A DNA stretch of 64,000 bases from Sandaracinaceae bacterium. Lineage in GTDB: Bacteria; Myxococcota_A; Polyangia; Polyangiales; Sandaracinaceae. Positions within the stretch are counted from its first letter, which is position 1; each line of letters starts with the position of its first letter. The stretch is taken from contig JAVJQK010000074.1 of the NCBI GenBank assembly GCA_040218145.1, positions 62,001 to 126,000 on the forward strand. Direction: 5' to 3'. The notes under the pieces were generated by a model that made no database searches, had not been told where the DNA came from, and saw nothing but the letters and a program-made list of their open reading frames with translations. Positions 8,187-20,879 of the stretch are shown here, piece after piece. The position numbers and the translations under genes are program-made.

Positions 8187-8564
8187 ATGCCTCCGGCCTG
8201 GGCCCGACGACTGATGTTCTTCACGCTCCTCGGCGTGCAGGCGGTCGTGTTCGTGGCCATCGGGCACCCCGAGGCGTGCGCGGACGTCTGGACGCTCGAA
8301 CATCACGAGCGGGCCTGCTGTCACCTCTCGAGCGAGACGCGCTTCACCCAGCCCGGCGGCGACTGCTGCGACTACGGCTGGGTCGACGCGCGCGACCCGC
8401 TCGCGGGCAGCACCGCGCTGTCCGTGGCGCCAGCTCCCTTCGTGCGACTCGCGACGATGGTCAGCGTCCCGCCCGCGCCGGTGCGCGTCGTGGCGACGCC
8501 GATCCACACGATCCCCGAGCGGCCACCTGATCGCGCCCTGCGCGCCACCGTCCTTTTGATCTGA
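8187..8564 (+). CDS. Small membrane/periplasmic protein with Cys and His clusters, head of copper efflux operon
   Basis: A 125-residue protein starting at the ATG at 8187; the frame is open further upstream but without signal-like sequence. Residues 5-22 are hydrophobic (signal anchor), followed by HHERACCHL and a second Cys pair (DCCDYGW), both likely metal ligands, then a Pro/Val/Ala-rich tail. It precedes the TolC-CusB-CusA genes in the same orientation by about 100 bases. Small Cys/His proteins of this kind often accompany copper exporters as chaperones or sensors, but I recognise no named family. The role is inferred from position and residues only. Confidence 0.6.
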   Translation: MPPAWARRLMFFTLLGVQAVVFVAIGHPEACADVWTLEHHERACCHLSSETRFTQPGGDCCDYGWVDARDPLAGSTALSVAPAPFVRLATMVSVPPAPVRVVATPIHTIPERPPDRALRATVLLI

Positions 8565-8612
8565 GACGCAGCGGGTCCCGTGCCGAGCGCACGGCGTCCC
8601 GTCCATGCACCC

Positions 8613-8641
8613 GTGCGCCCGCATGTCGACATGCGCCGCAC
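8613..8641. other. Perfect 14-bp palindrome within an imperfect hairpin between operon genes
   Basis: GCATGTCGACATGC at 8621-8634 is a perfect palindrome, extended outward by GTGCG (8613-8617) and CGCAC (8637-8641). It ends about 30 bases before the TTG start of the outer membrane factor. It could be an operator or an intercistronic mRNA hairpin that sets differential expression; no run of T follows, so it is not a typical terminator. Confidence 0.4.
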
Positions 8642-8672
8642 GACGTGATCTGCCTCGTCTCGGAGAAGAACG

Positions 8673-10736
8673 TTGTCCATTCGATCGATCCCTGCACCGC
8701 GCGGCGCGCGCCTCGCCAGCGGGACGCCGCGCCCCGCTCGCCTCGCGCTCGACGCGCACCCTCGCCGCGCGCTGCTGGCGATCGCGCTGACCCTCGCGGG
8801 CTGCGGCGCGATCCACGAAGACGCGCTGCGGCGTGATCTGCAGGACGCCCGCGCGCGCCTCGCGCTCGACCCGGACGACGCGCCCGCGCCCCTCGACGGC
8901 AGCCTCGAGGGCTACGTGGAGAGGGCCCTGCGCGAGAGCCCCGCGCTGCGCGGCGAGTACCAGCGCTGGCGCGCGGAGGCGCTGCGCATCGACGCGGCGC
9001 GCGCGCTGCCCGACCCGACCATCACCTACGGCTTCTACGCCGCGCCCGTGCAGACCCGGGTGGGTCCGCAGAGACACCGCGTGATGGTGCGCCAGGCGTT
9101 CCCCTGGCCGACGCGCCTGACCGAGGCGGCCGACGCGCAGTCGCTCCGGGCGCGCGCGGCCCAGCGCCGCTTCGAGGCCCGCGCGCTGCGCCTGCGCGCC
9201 CAGGTCGCCGAGGCGTGGTGGCGGCTCTGGGCGGTGCGCGCGGTGCGCGAGGCGCAGCGGGAGCAGGTCGCGGTGCTCGACGGCGCGGCGGAGTCGGTGC
9301 GCGCGCGCCTCGAGGTCGGTCAGGCGACGCTGGCCGACGTCGCGCAGCTCGAGCTTCGACGGGCGCGCCTCGACGACGCGCTCGCAGGCCTGGACGAGGA
9401 CGAGCGAGCCGCGGAGGCGGCGCTGCGCGCGGCGGTGTCGGCGGAGCCCGGCGAGGCGCTCCCCACCGTGTCCACCCAGCCCGAGAGCGCGCCGCCCCCT
9501 GCGATCGACGCCCTCCGCGAGCGCGTGCGCGCGCACCCGGAGCTGGCCGTGTACGCGACCCGCGCCGAGGCCCACGCGGCCGAGGCCCGCGCGCTCGAGG
9601 CGGACCGACTCCCGAGCTTCGTGGTCGGGCTGGACTGGATCGAGACGGGCGAGGCGATGATGCCCGTGCAGGGCAGCGGCGACGACGCGGTGATCCTCAA
9701 CGTCGGCGTCAGCGTGCCGCTCTGGCAGGGCGCCTACGAAGGCCGTCAGCGCGCCGCGGAGGCGGAGAGCCTAGCCGAGCGCGCGGACGGCGAAGCGGCG
9801 CTCGACGCCGCCCTCTCGGCGCTCACCGCGGCGGAGAGCCGCATCCGAGACACGCACCGACGCTTGCGATTGTACGAGACCACCCTGATCCCGCAGGCGC
9901 GGAGCGCGTACGAGTCGGTCATCGGCGCCAACATGGTCGGCCGCGCGAGCGTGGCGTCGGTCTTGCTCGCGCAGCGGGAGCTCCTGGAGCTCGCCGTGGA
10001 GGCGGCGAGGGCGCGCGCCGAGCACGGCGTGGCGTGGGCGCGGCTGGAGGCCGCGGTAGGCGCGCCGCGCGAGGCGCTGGGAGCGCGAGACGAGAGAGGA
10101 CCCGGCTCGAACGCGGCGGCGGACTCGGGAGCGGACTCGGACGCGGACTCGGATTCGGACTCGGGAGCGGACTCGGACGCGGACTCGGGTTCGGGCGCAA
10201 ACGCGGACTCGGACGTGGACTCGGGTTCGGGTTCGGGTTCGGGCTCGGGTTCGGGTTCGGGTTCGGGTTCGGGTTCGGGAGCGGGTTCGGGAGCGGAAGC
10301 GGATGCGGGCGCGGATGCGGGCGCGGATGCGGGCGCGGATGCGGATGCGGATGCGGCAGCGGATGCGGATGCGGCAGCAGGCGCGGATGCGGCAGCGGGC
10401 GCGGATGCGGCAGCGGGCGCGGATGCGGCAGCGGCCGCGGATGCGGCAGCGGGCGCGGATGCGGAAGCGGTTGCGGCAACGGATGCGGCAGCGGGCGCGG
10501 ATGCGGCAGCGGGCGCGGATGCGGATGCGGTAGCGGATGCGGATGCGGCAGCGGGCGCGGATGCGGCAGCGGGCGCGGATGCGGCAGCGGGCGCGGATGC
10601 GGCAGCGGGCGCGGATGCGGCAGCGGCAGCGGCAGCGGATGCGGCAGCGGGCGCGGATGCGGCAGCCGTTGCAGTCACAGTTGCGGATGCCGCAGCGGTC
10701 GCGGACACGGCAGCGGAGCGGGAGGCAGCCCGATGA
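8673..10736 (+). CDS. TolC-family outer membrane factor (CusC-like lipoprotein) with long low-complexity tail
   Basis: A 687-residue protein starting at TTG (8673), which is well placed after GGAG at 8662-8665. After an Arg-rich leader comes a signal peptide ending in the lipobox LAGC. Residues 60-475 form the repeated coiled-coil/beta structure of outer membrane efflux proteins (two OEP repeats, for example LRARAAQRRFEARALRLRAQ and the second half from LRERVRAHPEL). It would be the exit duct of the CusCBA complex. The last 208 or so residues are Ser/Asp/Gly/Ala repeats encoded by hexanucleotide repeats, unlike any family member I know. Its TGA overlaps the cusB ATG (ATGA). Confidence 0.88.
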   Translation: MSIRSIPAPRGARLASGTPRPARLALDAHPRRALLAIALTLAGCGAIHEDALRRDLQDARARLALDPDDAPAPLDGSLEGYVERALRESPALRGEYQRWRAEALRIDAARALPDPTITYGFYAAPVQTRVGPQRHRVMVRQAFPWPTRLTEAADAQSLRARAAQRRFEARALRLRAQVAEAWWRLWAVRAVREAQREQVAVLDGAAESVRARLEVGQATLADVAQLELRRARLDDALAGLDEDERAAEAALRAAVSAEPGEALPTVSTQPESAPPPAIDALRERVRAHPELAVYATRAEAHAAEARALEADRLPSFVVGLDWIETGEAMMPVQGSGDDAVILNVGVSVPLWQGAYEGRQRAAEAESLAERADGEAALDAALSALTAAESRIRDTHRRLRLYETTLIPQARSAYESVIGANMVGRASVASVLLAQRELLELAVEAARARAEHGVAWARLEAAVGAPREALGARDERGPGSNAAADSGADSDADSDSDSGADSDADSGSGANADSDVDSGSGSGSGSGSGSGSGSGSGAGSGAEADAGADAGADAGADADADAAADADAAAGADAAAGADAAAGADAAAAADAAAGADAEAVAATDAAAGADAAAGADADAVADADAAAGADAAAGADAAAGADAAAGADAAAAAAADAAAGADAAAVAVTVADAAAVADTAAEREAAR
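10117..10725 (+). repeat. Hexanucleotide-type coding repeat tract in outer membrane factor gene
   Basis: About 600 bp of nearly pure hexameric periodicity in three successive flavours: GCGGACTCGGAC-type units (Ala/Asp/Ser, 10117-10220), GGTTCG units (Ser-Gly, about 10221-10280) and GCGGATGCGGCAGCGGGC-type units (Ala/Asp/Gly, about 10281-10725). All periods are multiples of three, so whole-unit gain or loss keeps the reading frame. The tract is also open in the downstream cusB frame (open from 9215 to 12511) and in other frames. Confidence 0.95.
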
Positions 10737-12507
10737 AGGACCGAGCCCTGCATGCCCTGCCTTTCTTGGTGGGCCTCTCCCTCGTCGCCTTCGCGGCCTT
10801 CGCCATCGGCCGCTGCTCCGCGCCCGAAGACACGGCGCACGAGCACGCCACCGAGGACACCGTCTGGACCTGCTCCATGCACCCGCAGGTGCGTCAGCCC
10901 GAGGCTGGTCTCTGCCCGATCTGCGGGATGGATCTGATCCCCCTCACCGAGAGCAGCGCGCTCGCCTCCGACGAGGTGGCGCTCAGCCCGCGCGCGGCCG
11001 CGCTGGCCGAGATCCGGACCACCCCCGTGCGCCGCCTGCCGGCGTCGGGCGCGTCGATGCGGCTGCTCGGCCGGGTGGAGCTCGACGAGACCACGCTGGA
11101 CACGGTCACCACGTGGGTCGGCGGGCGCATCGACCGCCTGCACGTGCGCGTCACCGGCCAGCGGATCCGACGAGGCCAGACCATCGCCACCCTCTACAGC
11201 CCGGAGGTCTACGCCGCGCAGCAAGATCTGATCACCGCGAGGCGTCAGCTCGAGCGGCTCGCGGGCGCGAGCGAGCTCGCCCGGGCGGGCGCGCAGGCCA
11301 CGCTGGACTCGGCGCGACAGCGGCTGCGCCTGCTGGGGCTGCCCGACGCGGAGCTGCGCCGGCTCGAAGGGCAGGACGCGCCGTCGCGGCGCATCACGAT
11401 CCGAAGCCCCTTCGGCGGCACGGTGATCGAGCGGCTCGCGACCGAGGGCGCCTACGTCGAGACCGGCTCGGCGCTCTACCGGGTCGCGGACCTCGACCGC
11501 CTCTGGGTGCAGCTGGACGCGTACGAGCCCGATCTGCCGCAGCTCTCGGTGGGGCAGACCGTGCGCCTCGAGGTGCAGGGCCTGCCGGGCGAGCCCCTCA
11601 CGGGCCGCATCGCCTTCATCGATCCGGTGGTGGACGCGCGCACGCGGACCGCGCAGGTGCGGGTGGAGGTCTCGAACCCGGAGGGCGCGCTGCGGCCCGG
11701 CATGTTCGTGGAGGCCGCCCTCGAGGTCGCGGGCGACGCCGACGCGCCGCAGCCGCTGGTGATCCCGGCCAGCGCGCCGCTCTTCACGGGGCAGCGCGCG
11801 ATGGTGTACGTGGCGCAGCCCGGCGCCGATCGGCCGACCTACCGCGCGCGGCCGGTGCGCCTCGGCGCTCGGGTAGGCGACGTCTATCCCGTCGTGGCCG
11901 GCCTCGCCGAGGGCGATCGCGTGGTCACCCACGGGGCGTTCGCCATCGACGCGGATCTGCAGATCCGAGGCGGCGAGAGCCTCATGAACAGCTCCGAGCA
12001 CGACGCGTTCGGCGCCGCCGAGGCGGACGTGCCCGAGACGTTCCGCGCGGGGCTGCGGCCGATCCTCGAGGCCTACCTCGCGCTCCAGCGGGCGCTCGCC
12101 GACGACCAGCTCGAGACCACCATCGAGGCCGCGACCTCGCTCGAGCGCGCCGTGGCCGCCTTCAGCCCGAGCGAGCCCGAGCCGCTCGCGGCCCGCTACG
12201 CGCCCATCGCGGCGCGGCTCCGGATCGAGGCCCAGCGCGTCACCGCCGCAGCCTCCCTGGAGGCGGCGCGTGGCTCGTTCGAGCCCGCGAGCGCCGCGGT
12301 GGCCGACCTCCTCCGCGCCTTCGGCAACCCGCTCGAGACGCCCCTCCACCTCGCGCGCTGCCCCATGGCCTTCGACAACCGCGGCGCCGAGTGGGTGCAG
12401 GACGGCGAGACCATCGACAACGCCTACTTCGGCGCGTCCATGCTGACCTGCGGCTCCCTGCTGGAGACCGTCCCGCCAGGCGGCTTCCTTCCCGCGGAGG
12501 CGACCCG

Positions 12508-12511
<4 letters not shown>
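10733..12511 (+). CDS. cusB: CusB-type periplasmic adaptor of Cu/Ag RND efflux, with heavy-metal-binding domain
   Basis: A 592-residue membrane fusion protein. Residues 5-27 are an N-terminal anchor, H37 and H39 follow, then a short heavy-metal-binding domain WTCSMHPQV...CPICGMDLIP (45-70) with Cys, Met and His ligands. The adaptor body contains the alpha-helical hairpin (LITARRQLERL), barrel-sandwich hybrid (IRSPFGGTVIERL) and beta-barrel. The C-terminal 140 residues match DUF3347, with CPMAFDNRGAEWVQ and FGASMLTCG, adding further Cys/Met ligands. It would take Cu(I)/Ag(I) in the periplasm and hand it to the pump. It overlaps the genes on both sides (ATGA before, GTGA after). Confidence 0.93.
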
Positions 12512-16310
<3,799 letters not shown>

Positions 16311-16314
<4 letters not shown>

Positions 16315-16661
16315 AGCACACACTGATGGCGATCGCGCTCCTCTCCCTCTCGGCCTGCTTCCTCTCCGCCTGCGGCGGCGAAGAGGCTTCATCCGATGAC
16401 GGACGAGTGCACATCGAGGTGAACGCCAGCGGCTACGAGCCCGCGCAGGTGCAGGCCACCGCCGGCCAGCCCCTGACCCTGGTCTTCACCCGCACCACCG
16501 ACGAGGGCTGCGGCCAGGAGCTGGCGATCCCGGCCCACGACATCCGTCGCCGCCTCCCCCTCGACGAGCCGGTCGAGGTGACGATCACGCCCACCGAGGC
16601 GGGCGAGCTCCGCTTCACCTGCGGCATGGACATGTACGACGGCGCGATCGTCGTCCGCTGA
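16311..16661 (+). CDS. Cupredoxin-like lipoprotein of the copper efflux operon
   Basis: A 116-residue protein with signal peptide and lipobox LSAC (Cys21). The mature part is a small beta-sandwich: VHIEVNASGYEPAQVQ, then GCGQEL with C67, H76 in IPAHDI, and a C-terminal FTCGMDMYDGAIVV with C104 and M106, the arrangement of type-1 copper or copper-carrier cupredoxins. It is a likely periplasmic Cu(I) carrier delivering to CusB or protecting the periplasm. The ATG overlaps the cusA TGA, so it is the last gene of the efflux operon; the next gene begins 65 bases later and belongs to unrelated metabolism. Confidence 0.87.
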
Positions 16662-16725
16662 CCCATCGCCGCGAGGGAAAGCCCCCCTTTCCTCCGCCTG
16701 CGACCACGTGAAAGAATCCCCCGAG

Positions 16726-18468
16726 ATGAGCATCACCGAGGAGCTGAAGCGCAGCATCGAGGCCTGGAAGGCGGACGACCCGGACGCGGAGACCGTGTCC
16801 GAGCTCGGCGCCCTGCTCCAGGCCGGCGACGCGGACGGGCTGGAGGATCGCTTCCGGGGGTCGCTCCAGTTCGGCACGGCGGGGCTGCGCGGCCTGCTCG
16901 GCGCGGGCCCCAACCGCATGAACCGCAAGGTCGTGCTCCGGGCGACGGCCGGGCTCTGCGCGCACCTCCTCGAGACGGTGCCGGACGCGAAGGAGCGCGG
17001 GGTCTGCATCGGCTTCGATGGCCGCAAGAACAGCCAGGTCTTCGCGGACGACGCGGCGCGCGTGGTCGCCGGCTTCGGCATCCGGGTCTACGCGTTCGAT
17101 CGCGTGGTGCCGACGCCGGTGCTCGCCTTCAGCTGCCTCGACAAGCGCGCGGCGGCCGGCATCATGGTCACCGCGAGCCACAACCCGCCGGCCTACAACG
17201 GCTACAAGGTCTACTGGGAGAACGGCGCGCAGATCATCCCGCCGATCGACGGCGGCATCGCGAAGGCGATCGCGGCCGTGGGCGGGGTGGCGTCCATCCC
17301 GCAGAAGGATCTGGGCGAGGCCGAAGACGAGGGCCTCTACACGATCCCCTCCGACCAGCTCGAGCGGCGGTACCTCGACGGGGTGCGCGCGCTCCAGGTG
17401 CACCCGGGCCTGCCGCGCGACGTGTCGATCGCCTACACGGCGCTGCACGGGGTGGGCAACGCGCTCGCGCTCGCGGCGCTGGCGGACGCCGGCTTCACGA
17501 ACGTGCACTCGGTCCCCGAGCAGGCCGAGCCAGACGGCGCGTTCCCCACCGTCGAGTTCCCCAACCCGGAGGAAGCCGGCGCGATGGATCTCGTGCTCGC
17601 GCTCGCCGAGCAGCGGGGCACCGATCTCGTGATGGCGAACGATCCCGACGCGGATCGCCTCGCGGTGGCGGTGCGGAGCCGCGACGGCGGCTACGTCCAG
17701 CTCACCGGGAACGAGGTCGGCGCGCTGCTCGGCCACTACCTGCTGGACCAGGGCCCGGCCGGAGACGGGCGCGTGGTCATCAACACCATCGTCAGCTCGC
17801 CGATGCTCGGCGCGATCGCGGAGCAGCACGGCGCGCGATGGGAGCAGACCCTCACCGGCTTCAAGTGGATCGCCAACCGCGCGATGGAGCTGAACAAGAA
17901 GGGCGAGGCCCGCTTCGTCTTCGGCTACGAGGAGGCGCTCGGCTACACGGTGGGCCGCCTCGTCCGGGACAAGGACGGCATCGGCACCGCGGTGGTCTTC
18001 GCGGACATGGCCGCGTGGTGCAAGAGCCGCGAGCGCACCCTGCTCGACGAGCTGGAGCAGGCGTGGCGCCGCTACGGCATGTACCTCAGCCGCCAGGTCT
18101 CCGAGGTGCACCCGGGCGTGGAGGGGGCCGAGAAGATCCGCGCCGCCATGGAGACGGTGCGCAAGGCGCCGCCCGCCGTGATCGGGGGCCACGAGGTGAC
18201 CGCGCGGCTCGACATCCTCACCGCCGAGCGCACGACGAAGGACGGCGCCACGAGCGCCATCGATCTGCCGAAGGGCAACGTGCTCGCGTTCGAGCTCGCC
18301 GGAGGCCACCGCGTGATGCTCCGCCCGAGCGGCACCGAGCCCAAGATCAAGTACTACTTCGACGTCCGCGTGGACATGCAGGACGGCGAGACCGTGGACG
18401 CGGCCAAGGCGCGCGGCGAGGCGCTGCTCGACGCGCTCGCCGACGGCCTCGCCGCGCTCACGGGCTGA
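16726..18468 (+). CDS. Phosphohexomutase (phosphoglucomutase/phosphomannomutase family)
   Basis: A 580-residue alpha-D-phosphohexomutase. The phosphoserine loop is VTASHNPPAYNGYK with catalytic S151, the Mg-binding loop NDPDADRL follows, then the sugar-specificity loop GYEEALGY and the phosphate-binding loop RPSGTEPKIKYY. Length and motifs fit the PGM2-like group, which interconverts hexose- or pentose-1- and -6(5)-phosphates; exact sugar preference cannot be read. It starts at ATG 16726 (an upstream in-frame GTG at 16708 would add six residues). Feeding glycogen and cell-envelope polysaccharide synthesis is the usual role. Confidence 0.92.
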   Translation: MSITEELKRSIEAWKADDPDAETVSELGALLQAGDADGLEDRFRGSLQFGTAGLRGLLGAGPNRMNRKVVLRATAGLCAHLLETVPDAKERGVCIGFDGRKNSQVFADDAARVVAGFGIRVYAFDRVVPTPVLAFSCLDKRAAAGIMVTASHNPPAYNGYKVYWENGAQIIPPIDGGIAKAIAAVGGVASIPQKDLGEAEDEGLYTIPSDQLERRYLDGVRALQVHPGLPRDVSIAYTALHGVGNALALAALADAGFTNVHSVPEQAEPDGAFPTVEFPNPEEAGAMDLVLALAEQRGTDLVMANDPDADRLAVAVRSRDGGYVQLTGNEVGALLGHYLLDQGPAGDGRVVINTIVSSPMLGAIAEQHGARWEQTLTGFKWIANRAMELNKKGEARFVFGYEEALGYTVGRLVRDKDGIGTAVVFADMAAWCKSRERTLLDELEQAWRRYGMYLSRQVSEVHPGVEGAEKIRAAMETVRKAPPAVIGGHEVTARLDILTAERTTKDGATSAIDLPKGNVLAFELAGGHRVMLRPSGTEPKIKYYFDVRVDMQDGETVDAAKARGEALLDALADGLAALTG

Positions 18469-18555
18469 CCTCCACGCGCACAACCGAGCCTGACGCCACC
18501 TCGACGGCCGGTGGCGCGCCTTGGCCGTGCGGTCCGCGCAGAGTAGGCTCGCGGC

Positions 18556-19467
18556 ATGCTTCGATCGGTGCTCGTGCTGGCGTGCCTCGTGATCGCCCTG
18601 CCGCTTCTCCCGGGGGCCGCCTCGGCCCAGGAGGAGGAGCTGTCGGCGATCCGCGAGCTCATCTTCCAGGCGCGCTTCGAGGCCGCGGTGCAGCAGGCCA
18701 ACGCGCTCCTCGAGCGATCGGATCTCGAGGCGGCGGAGCGCAACGCCGCCCTCGAGGTCCTGGCGACGGCGCAGCTGGCCAACCGCCAGGACGGCCCCGC
18801 CAGCGAGACCCTGCGGCTGCTCTACAGCCGTGACCCGGGGCACCGGCTGACGGATCCGGACGCGAGCCCGCCCGTGATCAGCGCGTTCGCGAGGGCGCGC
18901 GAGGCGGCCCCGACGCCGATCACCGTCTCGCTCCAGCACGAGCCGCCAGCCCTGACGCGACGCGAGCCGCCGAGCATCGAGGTGCGGGTGGCGGAGGGCG
19001 CGGACGCGATCGCGGAGCTCCGCCTCGTCTACCGGATCGCCGGCGAGGGCGAGTCGCGTGCGGTGATGAGCCGCCGCGACGATGGCACCTACCAGGCCCG
19101 CATCCCCGTGGTGGGCGACGCCTCGAGCTCGACCGACGTGGCCTATCACGTCGTCGCGCTGGCCCCGTCGCAGGCGGAGCTGGGCGCGATCGGGTCGTCG
19201 GCGCAGCCGCTCCAGGTGCGCATCCCGGCCGAATCGCGCGGGCAGGCAGGCGCGCAGGGGAGCGGACAGGTCGTCGTGCAGCAGGCGCCGACCGCAGCGC
19301 CGGCCGAGCCGGGCGGAGGCAGCGTGGCCGAGGAGTGGTGGTTCTGGACGCTGATCGCCGCGCTCGTCATCGGCGGCGTCACCGTGGGCGTCGTGATCGG
19401 GACCTCCCAGGGCGGTCCCGAGCCGGGCACGCTCGGCAGCGTCCAGCTGATGCAGGTCGAATTCTGA
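18556..19467 (+). CDS. Exported protein with C-terminal membrane helix, unknown
   Basis: A 303-residue protein with a clear signal peptide (LPLLPGAASAQ), a helical N-terminal part with TPR-like character (residues 25-110: EAAVQQANALLERS, LEVLATAQLANR), a middle beta-rich Ig-like domain (about 125-225) and, after a Gln/Ala/Pro linker, one strong transmembrane helix (about 257-280) and a short tail. Such architectures are common in myxobacterial envelope proteins of unknown role. The next TPR lipoprotein gene begins immediately after the stop, so the pair is probably cotranscribed and may act together at the envelope. Confidence 0.8.
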   Translation: MLRSVLVLACLVIALPLLPGAASAQEEELSAIRELIFQARFEAAVQQANALLERSDLEAAERNAALEVLATAQLANRQDGPASETLRLLYSRDPGHRLTDPDASPPVISAFARAREAAPTPITVSLQHEPPALTRREPPSIEVRVAEGADAIAELRLVYRIAGEGESRAVMSRRDDGTYQARIPVVGDASSSTDVAYHVVALAPSQAELGAIGSSAQPLQVRIPAESRGQAGAQGSGQVVVQQAPTAAPAEPGGGSVAEEWWFWTLIAALVIGGVTVGVVIGTSQGGPEPGTLGSVQLMQVEF

Positions 19468-19468
19468 G

Positions 19469-20200
19469 ATGCGGCGGGCGCTGTCGGCCGCCGCGCTGAC
19501 CCTGCTGGTGTTCGGGTGCGAGCGCGACGCGCCGACCCCGGCGCCTCGCGCCGAAGACGACGCCGAAGATCACGCGGAGGGAGACGCCCCTCGCCCCGCG
19601 CGCGGCGGAGGCGCCCGCGACTGCGCCGACGGCTCGGACGACCCCGAGCAGATCGTCCTCTACATGGAGAGCGCCGAGGGTGGCAACCTGGCCGGCGCCA
19701 TCGCGGGCCTCGAGGCGCTCGCCGGCGCGCACCCGGGGTCGGCCACGGCGCGGGTGCGGTTGGGTGAGCTGCTGCTACGCGACCGGGCCCCGGCGCGCGC
19801 GCGGCCGTTCTTCGCGCGGGCCCTCGCGCTGCACGACGAGGGCTGCACCCTCGCGCCCCGGGACGAGTGGGCGGCGGCGGAGGGCGTGGCGCTGACCGAG
19901 ATGATGACCGGCGACTACGCCGACGCGGTGCCGCGGCTGCGCGCCTCGCTCGGGCGCTGGCCCGGCGCGACGCCGACCCGCTACAACCTCGCGTGCGCGC
20001 TGTGTCAGACGGGGGACCTCGACGGCTGCGAGCGCGAGCTGCGCACCGTGCTGCGCCCCGAGGCCGCGCTGCCCGCGTTCCTGGTCGATCAACGACGCCC
20101 CGCCGATCACTACCAGCGCATGCTCGCGTCCGACCCGGACCTCGCCCCGCTGCGGGCCGACGAAGCCCGTCTGGCGCGCGTGCTGGCCGCGCCGCGGTAG
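19469..20200 (+). CDS. TPR-containing lipoprotein
   Basis: A 243-residue protein with signal peptide ending at Cys17 (LLVFGC), an acidic/Arg-rich linker, and a helical repeat domain of about three tetratricopeptide-like units (EGGNLAGAIAGLEAL, RVRLGELLLRDRAPARARPFF, ADAVPRLRASLGRWP). Four further cysteines may form disulfides. It would be a protein-interaction module on a membrane surface. It starts one base after the stop of the previous exported protein. It converges with the minus-strand gene ending at 20209. Confidence 0.82.
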   Translation: MRRALSAAALTLLVFGCERDAPTPAPRAEDDAEDHAEGDAPRPARGGGARDCADGSDDPEQIVLYMESAEGGNLAGAIAGLEALAGAHPGSATARVRLGELLLRDRAPARARPFFARALALHDEGCTLAPRDEWAAAEGVALTEMMTGDYADAVPRLRASLGRWPGATPTRYNLACALCQTGDLDGCERELRTVLRPEAALPAFLVDQRRPADHYQRMLASDPDLAPLRADEARLARVLAAPR

Positions 20201-20208
20201 GCGCGCCG

Positions 20209-20814
20209 CTACTTCTTCTGGTCGAGCAGCGCCTTCGCGAGGGCGCCCCACTTCTCGGCCTCGCGACGCTCCTTGTCGGCGTTCTGCAGCATCATCTGGT
20301 GATGCCGGCGCAGCGCGTTCGGCCCGTCCGGGTCCGGCACGCTGAGCCAGAGCTTGTGCGCGCGGCGTCGGTGGTACTCGCTGATGCCGCGGCCCACGAC
20401 GACGGCCCCCGCGGTGTCGATCGGCTCGTGGAAGTCGCCCGGCAGCTTCATGTGCCGACGGAAGCGGCCCACGTCGACGCGCACCAGGAACGAGAGCCGG
20501 CGCAGATCCGCGAGCGTGAGGTGCGGCAGGATCTCCCCGCGGTCCAGGTCGACCCCCGCCTTGCGCGCGTCGAGGACGACCTCGCGACGCAGGTCGGCGT
20601 CGGGCAGCTCGATGACGAGCTCGCGGATCGGCTCCTCGACCCGCATGCGGTCGAGCCCGCGCAGCTTCCCCGTGACCTTGCTGACCCCCGCGACCGCTGA
20701 CTTCCAGCGAAAGCGCTCGGGTACCCGCGACCGCACCACGCGGACCGCGGTCTTCAGCTCGCCGCGGCGCGCGTGGAAGCTGACCGCGTCCGTGACTCTG
20801 GACCCTTCGAACAT
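20209..20814 (-). CDS. Basic cytosolic protein, unknown
   Basis: A 201-residue Arg-rich protein with no signal peptide or membrane segment and no recognised domain. Start chosen at ATG 20814 because GGAGGT lies 6 bases before it. An in-frame GTG at 20883 overlapping the upstream stop (GTGA) is an alternative that would add 23 residues. It contains an LPHLTLADLRRLSFLVRVDVG segment and a His/Arg-rich C-terminal helix ending in KALLDQKK. It is last in the minus-strand run containing the FHA and PP2C genes, 65 bases below the TPR-AgmX gene. Confidence 0.68.
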   Translation of the reverse strand: MFEGSRVTDAVSFHARRGELKTAVRVVRSRVPERFRWKSAVAGVSKVTGKLRGLDRMRVEEPIRELVIELPDADLRREVVLDARKAGVDLDRGEILPHLTLADLRRLSFLVRVDVGRFRRHMKLPGDFHEPIDTAGAVVVGRGISEYHRRRAHKLWLSVPDPDGPNALRRHHQMMLQNADKERREAEKWGALAKALLDQKK

Positions 20815-20879
20815 GCGTCGACCTCCGACCTCGGTGCATCGCCCGGATGGGCCGGTCGGGTCAAAAAAGGTGCGCTCGG

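Noticed and set aside
10117-10725. CRISPR-like array
   Set aside because: Repeats are contiguous hexamers without unique spacers and lie inside a coding frame.
9746-12349. 867-residue minus-strand open frame
   Set aside because: Antisense to the efflux genes; Arg/His/Ala-rich composition and no domain; open only because of third-position GC bias.
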